Assembly: GCA_002414905.1 (NCBI GenBank)
Contig: DIAY01000107.1
Location: 13,600-77,599 of the forward strand
Length of the DNA stretch: 64,000 bases
Source: Holophagales bacterium UBA5066
GTDB taxonomy: Bacteria > Acidobacteriota > Thermoanaerobaculia > UBA5066
Reading direction: 5' to 3'
Part shown: one piece after another, positions 34,517-41,852 of the stretch
How positions within the stretch are numbered: the first letter of the stretch is position 1
How the letters are laid out: every line of letters starts with the position of its first letter
Position numbers and translations under genes: made by a program
The notes under the pieces: generated by a model
The model's input: the letters and a program-made list of their open reading frames with translations, nothing else
What the model was told of the DNA's origin: nothing
Databases searched by the model: none

Positions 34517-37063
34517 GTGCCGATCCGCGTCGATCTCGCCTCCAGGACCGTGACGCTCTCTGCGAGCGCGCTCCTCACCCCCGCTGCTCGCCGCATCGGG
34601 GACGGCCGTGGCGATTCGATGGAGCGACGCTGGATCGGCCAGGCGGTCCACCGGCGCGTCCTCTCGGACGCGCTCGCCACGATTCCCGGGTACGCCGTGG
34701 AGAAGGCCGTCCGCCTCACGTTCCCCGTCGACGACTTCACGGCGATCCTCGAGGGACGCCTGGACGGCCGATTCGAGGACGAGGACGGGACGATCGTCAT
34801 CGACGAAGTGAAGTCGGTCCACTTCGCCGAGGAGCTGCCGCGCCTGCTCGGATCGCCACGCCTCGATCGCTTCGCACGGCAGCTCCAGTGGTACCTCCTG
34901 GCGGTTTCGCGGACCGAGGGATGCACCGTCCGCGGGCGCCTCGTCCTCGCCGATATCGAAACAGGCGACACGCGCCTCGTGCCGGTCGCATGGGACGCGA
35001 GAGAAGTCGAGGCGGACCTCGTCGACAGGGTCCGGGCCGCCCTCGCGGAGTTCTTCGGCGAGCTCGCCCTCGCCGAAGCGAAGGCGGCCGAAGCGGGCGA
35101 GCTCGTCTTCCCGTTCGGCCGCTTCCGCCCGGGCCAGCGCGAGATGATGGCCTCCGTGGCCCGGGCGGTGCGCTCCGGGGAACAGCTCCTCGTCGAGGCC
35201 CCGACGGGCATCGGAAAGACCGCGGCGGCCCTCCTGCCGATGCTCGTCGAGGCGCTCCGGCAGGGCCGCAAGCTTTACGTCCTGACGTCGAAGACGACCC
35301 AGCAGGAGATCTTCCGAAAAACGCTGGAAGCGATCAACTCCTCCTCGGCCCGGTCCATCCGCCTCCGCGCCAAGGAGCGGATGTGCGCCAACGGCGTCGT
35401 CCTCTGTCACGAGGACCACTGCCGGTTCGCGAAGGACTACGCCGCAAAGCTGGACGCCTCCCGCCTCCTCGACCGGCTCCTCGCCGTCGCCCCGCATCTC
35501 GAGCCCGACTTCGTCTTCGAGGAATCGCGGGCCGAGGAGGTCTGTCCGTTCGAGGTCTCACTCGAGCTCGCGGAGAGGGCCGACGTCGTCCTCGGCGACT
35601 ACAACTACGCGTTCGATCCCGTCGTCGCGATCTCGGGACTGCGCGACCCGGCCTCGCTGGACGGGGCGCTCCTGCTCGTCGACGAGGTGCACAACCTCGT
35701 CGACCGCGGCCGGACCATCTGGTCGCCGGAGCTCTCCGAGGCCGAGGTTCGCCGCCTCTCCGAGGTCATCGGCACGACGAGCCCGAAGACCGCGGTGGCG
35801 GCGCAGTCGGCGGCTGCCGAGGTCCTGGCGCTCGTCCAAGAGGCCGCCGCGGGCCTCGGTCCCGCCTCCGACCCGTGGAACCCCGCTACCGAGCTCGTCC
35901 CTCTCGACCTCGAGAGGCTCGACGACGTCCGCCTCTCGATGGAGTCTCTCCTCGTCCGTCACCTCGCCGACCTCAGGAACGGCGCGGACCGCGTCCCCGA
36001 CGACCCCGTCCTCGGTCTCTACTTCCTCTTCGCGGGTTTCCACGACGTGGCGCGACGGGCCGCACCGGCGGGCCGTCTCGCCGAGGCGTTCGATCTCATC
36101 GCCTCCCGCGGACCCGGTGGCGCACGGCTTTCGTTCCTCTGCAAGGATCCGTCCCGTCTCCTGGGAGAGACGTTCGACGCCGCCTTCGCGACGGTGGGAA
36201 TGTCGGCCACGCTCAGCCCGCCCGAGTTCTACCGGGACCTTCTCGGCCTCGATCCAGACCGGACCTCGGTCCTGCTCCTGCCTTCCCCGTTCCCGCGCGA
36301 GAACCGGATCGTCGTCATCGCGCCCAACGTCGACACGACCTGGAAAGGGCGGGCAGCGGCGATGCCGCAGATCGCCCGGTTCGTCGCTCAGATCGCCGAG
36401 GCCTGCCCCGGCAACGTCCTGGCCCTCTTCCCGTCGTATCGATTCGTCGACGACGCGCGGGCTTTGCTGCCCCCCCTTCCGGGACGCCGGATCCTGCGTC
36501 CATCGGATCGGTCGACCGAGCTGGAGAGAGATTCCGTTCTCGAGGCGCTCCGGGAGGAAGGTTCCCGGATCCTCCTCCTCGCCGCCTCTGGCGGACCGTT
36601 CGCCGAGGGCGTCGACTACCCCGGGTCCATGCTCCACGGTGTCGTCGTCGTCTCCCCCGCCCTCCCCCAGGTCCGCTTCGAGCAGGAGCGAATGCGGCTC
36701 TACTTCGAGGAACGCTACGGCCGCGGCTTCGAGTACGCCTATGTCATCCCCGGAATGACGAGGGTGGTCCAGAGCGCGGGCCGGGTGATCCGGTCGGAGA
36801 CGGACGTCGGCGTCATAGCCCTCGTCTGCCGCCGCTTCCTGCAGAGCCCCTACCGGAAGTTCCTGCCGTCAAACTGGTACGACGAGAGCCCCGCGGAGCT
36901 CGCCTGCCCGGAGCCCCGCGAGCCGGTTCGCGCGTTCTTCGAAAGGACTCTGCCCGTGCCGGCGATCGTCTCCCCGACAGTTGCCGGACCTCTCCTGCCA
37001 CCTGCCGGGAAAGGAAAAGGCCCCGCACGACGGCGGGGCCGGAAGGACTCGGGAAAGACCTGA
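34517..37063 (+). CDS. PD-(D/E)XK nuclease fused to XPD/DinG-type helicase
   Basis: An 848-residue fusion. Residues 1-195 look like a RecB/Cas4-type nuclease: H45, D83 in LEGRLDGR, E97 and K99 in IDEVKS, and a QxxxY-type motif (Q122/Y126) in RQLQWYLLA. Residues 200-848 are a superfamily 2 helicase: GQREMM (Q motif area), Walker A EAPTGIGKTA (227-236), four cysteines at 290, 297, 302 and 343 placed like the XPD/DinG 4Fe-4S ligands, DEVH box at 389-392, and the C-terminal QSAGRVIRSETDVG motif VI. Together this suggests a 5'-3' helicase with a built-in nuclease for repair or defence. GTG at 34517 follows TAGAAT by 5 nt; GTG at 34493 is the alternative. It stands alone, with no CRISPR nearby. Confidence 0.85.
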   Translation: MPIRVDLASRTVTLSASALLTPAARRIGDGRGDSMERRWIGQAVHRRVLSDALATIPGYAVEKAVRLTFPVDDFTAILEGRLDGRFEDEDGTIVIDEVKSVHFAEELPRLLGSPRLDRFARQLQWYLLAVSRTEGCTVRGRLVLADIETGDTRLVPVAWDAREVEADLVDRVRAALAEFFGELALAEAKAAEAGELVFPFGRFRPGQREMMASVARAVRSGEQLLVEAPTGIGKTAAALLPMLVEALRQGRKLYVLTSKTTQQEIFRKTLEAINSSSARSIRLRAKERMCANGVVLCHEDHCRFAKDYAAKLDASRLLDRLLAVAPHLEPDFVFEESRAEEVCPFEVSLELAERADVVLGDYNYAFDPVVAISGLRDPASLDGALLLVDEVHNLVDRGRTIWSPELSEAEVRRLSEVIGTTSPKTAVAAQSAAAEVLALVQEAAAGLGPASDPWNPATELVPLDLERLDDVRLSMESLLVRHLADLRNGADRVPDDPVLGLYFLFAGFHDVARRAAPAGRLAEAFDLIASRGPGGARLSFLCKDPSRLLGETFDAAFATVGMSATLSPPEFYRDLLGLDPDRTSVLLLPSPFPRENRIVVIAPNVDTTWKGRAAAMPQIARFVAQIAEACPGNVLALFPSYRFVDDARALLPPLPGRRILRPSDRSTELERDSVLEALREEGSRILLLAASGGPFAEGVDYPGSMLHGVVVVSPALPQVRFEQERMRLYFEERYGRGFEYAYVIPGMTRVVQSAGRVIRSETDVGVIALVCRRFLQSPYRKFLPSNWYDESPAELACPEPREPVRAFFERTLPVPAIVSPTVAGPLLPPAGKGKGPARRRGRKDSGKT
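37010..37040 (-). terminator. Rho-independent terminator inside the helicase 3' end
   Basis: Minus strand: GGCCCCGC, a 6-nt loop, GCGGGGCC, then TTTTCCTTT. It lies 27 nt after the stop of the convergent secreted repeat protein gene, but within the last codons of the helicase gene. On the plus strand no T run follows, so it should work in one direction. Confidence 0.75.
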
Positions 37064-37067
37064 GAGT

Positions 37068-38750
37068 TCAGCGGATCAGGGTGTTGTTGTTGACGATGAA
37101 GCGACGGGTACCGGCCGAGCGGTAGTTCCCGCGACCGTCGATGACCTCGACGAGGAGGTCGTGGTCCGTGTTCGCCAGCTTCGTGGTGTCGAGGTAGAAG
37201 CGCCACCGGGCGTTCCCCCTCTGCGGGTAGTTCGGGTACATCGCGGCCACGTCGGGGCTCAGGAGACCGTACTCGGCATAGTCCCGCCCCGTCACGGCGT
37301 CGATCTGCGCGACGCCGTCGACCAGGACCCGGACGCGAATGACGCTGTCGAGGTCGAGCGCCCAGCCGAAGACCGGGAAGATCCCACCGATGAACTCGTA
37401 GTTGGAGGGGTCGTCCACGTAGCCCAGCGGCGGCGGATCGAGATTCTGCGTCGCACACTCGATGTTGATCGGCAGCTCCTTCAGGAGCGTGACGTTGTCT
37501 TCCTTGTCGGCCGCCTTGATCTGGAGCATGTGGTTCCCCTCTTTGAACCCCATGTCCGTCAGGAGGTAGCCCACGTCGACAGCGAAGAAGAAGCCGGAAT
37601 TCGCCGACTGCGGGAAGCCGGGATAGAAGATGTTGACGTCCGGCCGGTAGAAGCCGTAGCAGTCGACGAGAGCGTTGTTCAGGTTGAACTCCCGGCGACA
37701 GCCAAGCGTGTTGAAGGCGCCGCGGGTGTCCTTGAGGACGGCGCCGTCCAGCTCGAGGAACACGTGCGAGACACCGCCGCGCTCGGCGTAGATCGAGGTG
37801 TCGAGCGCCCAACCCGAGACGAACATGATGTACCGGGTGTCCCGGATCTCGCCGCCGGACGGCCCGCCGGGGAGACGCAGGCAGTTGCCGAACCACGTCG
37901 CCTGGAGGAGCGGGTGCTCGACCTCCCCGAACGGCGGGAGGTTCGGCGCGTTGTTGAAGACCTGGAAGCGGCGGGTGGCGAGAAGGCCCTGCTGCCCCTG
38001 GTCGTCCGTGGCCTTGACGGTGAGCGAGTGGACGCCGTTCGTCAGGCGCGTCGAATCGAGGAAGATCATGAAACCGGAGTCGGTGGCCCCCGGGACGTTC
38101 GGGTAGTAGGCCGCGACATCGGGGCGGTTCACTCCCAGGACGGCTTCGCGCTCGAGCCGCCCGTCGACGAAGACGTCGACGTGCTCCACGCGCCGGTCGT
38201 CCAGCGCCCAGCCGGCAACCGCGAGGACCCCGTTAGCGTGGACGGAGGAATCCGGGATCGGGACGTCGAGGACGCCGAAGGGCGGCTGGTTCCTCGCGTT
38301 GTCGATCCGGATCGTACGTGCGGCGAGGAAGTAGCAGCAGCCGGTCACGTCCGTGATCCGGACGTAGAGCCTGTGCGTGCCGTTCGAGTAGTTCGCCGCC
38401 CGGAACGACATCTCGAAGCCGGGAGCCCCGCCGGGCGTCCCCGCATACTGCGGGAAGGCCTGCATGACGTCCGGGCGCGGCAGGTTGATGTTCGCCCCAC
38501 CCGCCGGCGTCACCCGGTTCGCCTCGTCCGTTCCATCGACGTAGAGGTCGATGTTCGAGATGAGGTTTCCGTTCAACGCGAACCCGGCCACGCGAACGTA
38601 GCCCGAGACGAGCGCCCCTTCCGCCGGGGACTCGATCGTCCCCATCGTCTGTCCGGGACACCCCTCGGTCGGGCAGTCCGCGAACGCGGGCGTGCCTACC
38701 GTCAGGAGGACCGCCGCCATCACCGGAAGGACCAGAGCTTTGAGCTTCAT
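37068..38750 (-). CDS. Secreted protein with four Ig-like repeats
   Basis: Product of 560 residues with a signal peptide (MKLKALVLPVMAAVLLTVGTPAFA). The mature part has four tandem modules of about 110-150 residues. Each runs VxGWALD (or VAGFAL), then a VDG segment (VFVDGRLE, LYVDGTDE, LVDGVAQ), RPDV-YP (RPDVAAYYP, SPDVAAMYP), an (N)xGF-type turn and a closing ATD/AADKE strand. It resembles the Big-type Ig-like modules of surface and secreted proteins; the function is unknown. GAGGAAG lies before the ATG. A textbook promoter lies 100 nt upstream and a rho-independent terminator just downstream, so it is a single-gene unit. Confidence 0.8.
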   Translation of the reverse strand: MKLKALVLPVMAAVLLTVGTPAFADCPTEGCPGQTMGTIESPAEGALVSGYVRVAGFALNGNLISNIDLYVDGTDEANRVTPAGGANINLPRPDVMQAFPQYAGTPGGAPGFEMSFRAANYSNGTHRLYVRITDVTGCCYFLAARTIRIDNARNQPPFGVLDVPIPDSSVHANGVLAVAGWALDDRRVEHVDVFVDGRLEREAVLGVNRPDVAAYYPNVPGATDSGFMIFLDSTRLTNGVHSLTVKATDDQGQQGLLATRRFQVFNNAPNLPPFGEVEHPLLQATWFGNCLRLPGGPSGGEIRDTRYIMFVSGWALDTSIYAERGGVSHVFLELDGAVLKDTRGAFNTLGCRREFNLNNALVDCYGFYRPDVNIFYPGFPQSANSGFFFAVDVGYLLTDMGFKEGNHMLQIKAADKEDNVTLLKELPINIECATQNLDPPPLGYVDDPSNYEFIGGIFPVFGWALDLDSVIRVRVLVDGVAQIDAVTGRDYAEYGLLSPDVAAMYPNYPQRGNARWRFYLDTTKLANTDHDLLVEVIDGRGNYRSAGTRRFIVNNNTLIR

Positions 38751-38849
38751 CAGTCTTCCTCCCCAGGCCCGCGAGGTCTCAGGTCCACGGTTTCCGGCCA
38801 TCTCGCGGAACAGACCGGGAACTTCGAGACCGTGCGTTCGTTTGCGGAG

Positions 38850-38878
38850 ATTCTAGGAGCGGCCCAAAGCGCTGTCAA
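38850..38878 (-). promoter_or_regulatory. Strong sigma70-type promoter of the Ig-repeat gene
   Basis: Minus strand: TTGACA (38878-38873), 17 nt, TAGAAT (38855-38850). This is the best -35/-10 pair in the window. It overlaps the last codons and stop of the upstream deacylase gene. The predicted UTR is about 93 nt. Confidence 0.75.
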
Positions 38879-39851
38879 TGCGAGGGTTCTCGGCCCCTCC
38901 GAGAGCCCGGGCGTGGGCAAGCGCACCTTCGGCCGTTCCGGCCGGGTCATAGCCCCCCTCGAGGACCGAGACGAGACGGCCGCAGGCGAAGGCTTCCGCC
39001 GCCGCCAGGAGGGCTCGGGTCATTCGCGCGAACCCCTCCCCGGAGAGCCGCATCCCTCCGAGCGGATCGACTCGGTGGGCGTCGAAACCGGCGCTCACGA
39101 GGACGAGATCGGGGTGGAACCGGCCCAGGAGGCGGTCCAGACCAGCCTCGAACGCACCCGCATACACATCGTCGTCGGCGCCTGCGCCGAGCGGGACGTT
39201 CACCGTCAGGCCGAGCCCCGGCCCGGACCCCGTCTCACCCGCGCCTCCGGTCCCCGGATAGAAGGGGAAACGGTGAACGGAGAGGTACGCGACGCTTCCG
39301 TCCTCCCAGAACGTCTCCTGCGTCCCATTGCCGTGGTGGACGTCGAAGTCGGCCACCAGGACGCGCCCGGCACCGTACCGCTGCTGGGCGTCCCGGGCGG
39401 CGACGGCGACGGCGTTGAAGAAGCAGAAGCCCATCGCCGCGGCGGCCCGGGCATGGTGTCCCGGCGGCCGGGTCACGACGAAGGCTCGCCGCGCGACACC
39501 CTCCATCACGTCGTCGACCGCCGCGAGCAGGAGCCCGACGGTCCGCTGGGCGACGTCGAACGTCGAGCGCGACATCGGGTTGTCGGGAGAGTCGAAGAGC
39601 GTGAAGGGCTGACCGGCCTCTTCCGGCCCGAGGGAGGCGGCCTCGCGGACCCTTTCGACGTAGGCGGGATCGTGAACGAGCGAGAGCGCGTCCCGCGTCC
39701 GTTCAGGGGACGGAGTCCGATGCATCTCGAATCCCCCGGCCTCGAGCGCCTCGACGACCGCGGCGATCCGCCGCGGCCCCTCGGGATGGAACGCACCGGT
39801 TCCGTGGCAGAGGACGTGCGGGTCGTGGTAGAGGCGCAGCGGGTCCGTCAC
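38853..39851 (-). CDS. HDAC-family deacetylase/acetylpolyamine amidohydrolase
   Basis: Zinc hydrolase of the arginase/deacetylase fold, 332 residues. The active-site motifs RPPGHHA and DFDVHHGNGT (zinc ligands and catalytic His pair), the later SAGFDAH with the third ligand, and LEGGYD are all present. Bacterial members remove acetyl groups from polyamines or proteins; the loop insertion typical of polyamine-specific enzymes cannot be judged here. The start is GTG at 39851, with TATAAA ending 8 nt before it. It is divergent from the flippase-like gene. Confidence 0.9.
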   Translation of the reverse strand: MTDPLRLYHDPHVLCHGTGAFHPEGPRRIAAVVEALEAGGFEMHRTPSPERTRDALSLVHDPAYVERVREAASLGPEEAGQPFTLFDSPDNPMSRSTFDVAQRTVGLLLAAVDDVMEGVARRAFVVTRPPGHHARAAAAMGFCFFNAVAVAARDAQQRYGAGRVLVADFDVHHGNGTQETFWEDGSVAYLSVHRFPFYPGTGGAGETGSGPGLGLTVNVPLGAGADDDVYAGAFEAGLDRLLGRFHPDLVLVSAGFDAHRVDPLGGMRLSGEGFARMTRALLAAAEAFACGRLVSVLEGGYDPAGTAEGALAHARALGGAENPRIDSALGRS

Positions 39852-39859
39852 CGGGCGTC

Positions 39860-39898
39860 TTTATACGACAGGGACCGGCGAGACCGGTGCATTACCAT
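39860..39898. promoter_or_regulatory. Paired -10 boxes for the deacetylase and YbhN-like genes
   Basis: Minus strand: TATAAA (39865-39860), 8 nt before the deacetylase GTG. Plus strand: TACCAT (39893-39898), 6 nt before the GTG at 39905. Neither gene has a ribosome binding site, so both are probably leaderless. Confidence 0.45.
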
Positions 39899-39904
39899 TC
39901 CCGG

Positions 39905-40966
39905 GTGAGGAAGACCACCGCGAACGGGCTCCGGATCGCCATTTCCCTGGGACTGGCCGCCCTTTTCCTCTGGCTCTTCTTCCGCAACGTCAACCTCGGA
40001 GAGCTGGCCAGAACGCTCTCGGCTGCCCATCGGGGCTGGCTCGGACTCGCGCTGGGGATCACCCTCTTCAATTTCCCTTTCCGCTCGTGGCGGTGGACGC
40101 GGCTTCTTCACCACGTGCAGCACGTCCCCCAGATGGAGGCCTTCTCGGCGACCTGCATCGGGTTTGCGGCGTCTGTGCTCCTTCCCGCCCGGGCCGGAGA
40201 GATCGTCCGTCCCGCCGTCCTCTCCCGGCGCACCGGCCTCCCTTTTGCGCCCGCCCTCGCCTCGATCGCCGTGGAGCGTCTCATCGACCTCGTCGCGGTC
40301 GTCCTTTTCTTCGTCGTCTACGCCGTCGGCGGCTGGGCCCCGGCGAACCTCTCCGCAGAAGCCCATGATCGACTCGAGCTCCTCCGGCGTTCTGCCTTCC
40401 TCGTCGGAGCAGCGACGCTCCTCGTCTTCGCCGGCCTCGGCCTCCTCGCGGCCCGGCCGCACCTGGCAGACCGCGTTCTCGGCCCTCTCGAGCGCCGCCT
40501 GCCGGCCCGGATAGCCTCGAGGGCCGTCTCCCTCGTCCGTTCCTTCCTCGGCGGGCTCGCCTCGATCCGGACGGGCGCGGACGTGGCCGTGATGAGCGTC
40601 TCCACGATCGTCATGTGGCTTCTGAACGTCCTCCAGTTCTACGCCGTGGCGAGAGCGTTCGAGGTGGTCCTGCCGTTCCAGGCGTTCTTCTTCGTCCTCA
40701 CGTGGGCCATCCTCGGCCTCGCCGTCCCCACCCCGGGCGGTGTGGGCGGGTATCACGCAGCGGTCGCCTACTCGCTCACCGGCTTCTACGGCGTTGCCGC
40801 TGCACCCGCGGCCGCGACGGCGCTGGCAACCCACGCCATCGCGTTCGTTCCGGTCACTCTCGCCGGTGTGGCGTTCCTCGCCGGCAGCGGCCTGACTCTC
40901 CGGCGCCTCGCCGCCGACGGGCCCTCCGCCGAGCCGGGCGTTGGCGGGAGTAGTCTCTCGCCGTGA
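39905..40966 (+). CDS. YbhN/UPF0104-family membrane protein (flippase-like)
   Basis: Product of 353 residues with about eight membrane segments and the family features NFPFRSWRWTRLL, LLPARAGEIVRP and VPTPGGVGGYHAA. It is related to the membrane domain of lysylphosphatidylglycerol synthetase (MprF flippase domain); members are thought to handle lipid-linked substrates. The GTG at 39905 is chosen because TACCAT ends 6 nt before it and the upstream residues look unlike a protein start. It heads a six-gene chain and overlaps nrdR as GTGA. Confidence 0.85.
   Translation: MRKTTANGLRIAISLGLAALFLWLFFRNVNLGELARTLSAAHRGWLGLALGITLFNFPFRSWRWTRLLHHVQHVPQMEAFSATCIGFAASVLLPARAGEIVRPAVLSRRTGLPFAPALASIAVERLIDLVAVVLFFVVYAVGGWAPANLSAEAHDRLELLRRSAFLVGAATLLVFAGLGLLAARPHLADRVLGPLERRLPARIASRAVSLVRSFLGGLASIRTGADVAVMSVSTIVMWLLNVLQFYAVARAFEVVLPFQAFFFVLTWAILGLAVPTPGGVGGYHAAVAYSLTGFYGVAAAPAAATALATHAIAFVPVTLAGVAFLAGSGLTLRRLAADGPSAEPGVGGSSLSP
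40951..40956 (+). promoter_or_regulatory. Candidate internal -10 box of nrdR
   Basis: TAGTCT within the last codons of the preceding gene ends 6 nt before the nrdR GTG. It would let nrdR be expressed on a leaderless message as well as from the operon. Confidence 0.35.
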
Positions 40967-41442
40967 AGTGCCCCTTCTGTGACGGCGTCGCCGACAAGGT
41001 GGTCGATTCCCGCGAAAGTCGGGAGGGGGAGGTCATCCGCCGGCGCCGCGAATGCCTCGCCTGCCAGAGGCGCTTCACGTCCTACGAACGGGTCGAGGAG
41101 GCGCCTCTCGTCGTCGTCAAAAGCGACGGAAGACGCGAGGAGTTCGACCGCGGAAAGGTCCTTCGAGGCCTCCGCCGGGCCTGCGAGAAGCGGCCGGTGG
41201 AGCCGGCCCGCCTCGAAGCGCTGTGCGACGAGGTGGAGGGACTCTTCCCGACCCGCGAGCCGCGCGAGCTGAAGACCGGCGAGATCGGGGCTCACCTGAT
41301 GGACCGGCTGAGAGAGATCGACCAGGTCGCCTTCGTGAGGTTCGCGTCCGTCTACAGACGCTTCGAGGACGCGGGCGATTTCGTGGAGGAGGTCGAGACC
41401 CTTCTTTCGGACGCGAAGGACACCCCACGGAGAAGCCGATGA
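40963..41442 (+). CDS. nrdR: Transcriptional repressor NrdR
   Basis: Nucleotide-sensing repressor of ribonucleotide reductase genes. The 159-residue product has the zinc ribbon CPFC...CLACQRRFTSYERVE at the N-terminus and the ATP-cone domain (VVKSDGRREEFDRGKVLRGLRRAC, VAFVRFASVYRRFED). The GTG start overlaps the previous stop as GTGA. No nrd genes are in this window, so it acts in trans. Confidence 0.95.
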   Translation: MKCPFCDGVADKVVDSRESREGEVIRRRRECLACQRRFTSYERVEEAPLVVVKSDGRREEFDRGKVLRGLRRACEKRPVEPARLEALCDEVEGLFPTREPRELKTGEIGAHLMDRLREIDQVAFVRFASVYRRFEDAGDFVEEVETLLSDAKDTPRRSR

Positions 41443-41852
41443 CGAAAGGACGCCCCCCCGCACGCTGGGTGTTCAGCCCTGGTGCTGGCGACCCGGGGAC
41501 TCCCCCGCCGCACCTTCCGCCCGTCGACGTCGTCGAGCACGAGCACGGCTGGCGCCTCGTCTTCGAGATCCCGGGAACCGACCCCGACACGGTCCGGGTC
41601 GACGTCTCCGGGAGAGTCGTCGCCGTCCGCGGCGAGAGGCGCCCGACCGAACGCACACACGGCACCTTCCTCTGCGTCGAGAGGGCTGCCGGAACCTTCG
41701 AGCGCCTCGTGGAGCTGCCGGACGAGCTCGATCCCGACGGCGCCGCCGCCTCGTATGCCGACGGCCTCCTGACGCTCGAGATCCCGCGCCGCCCGGCGAT
41801 CCGCCGCCGGACGATCCCGATCCGGCCGGCCCGGAGCGGGGAGAAGAGGTGA
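41439..41852 (+). CDS. Small heat shock protein (Hsp20/alpha-crystallin)
   Basis: A 137-residue ATP-independent holdase. The alpha-crystallin domain runs from about residue 30 (PVDVVEHEHGWRLVFEIPG) through VAVRGERRPTE, FERLVELPDELD and ADGLLTLEIPR, and the C-terminal IXI oligomer motif appears as IPI. The ATG overlaps the nrdR stop as ATGA, and the stop overlaps the lon GTG. Its place between nrdR and lon makes a holdase-protease pair likely. Confidence 0.92.
   Translation: MTKGRPPARWVFSPGAGDPGTPPPHLPPVDVVEHEHGWRLVFEIPGTDPDTVRVDVSGRVVAVRGERRPTERTHGTFLCVERAAGTFERLVELPDELDPDGAAASYADGLLTLEIPRRPAIRRRTIPIRPARSGEKR

Noticed and set aside
36117..36758. Other-frame open frames within the nuclease-helicase gene
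   Set aside because: They are shadows: the helicase motifs and cysteine spacing are all in the main frame.
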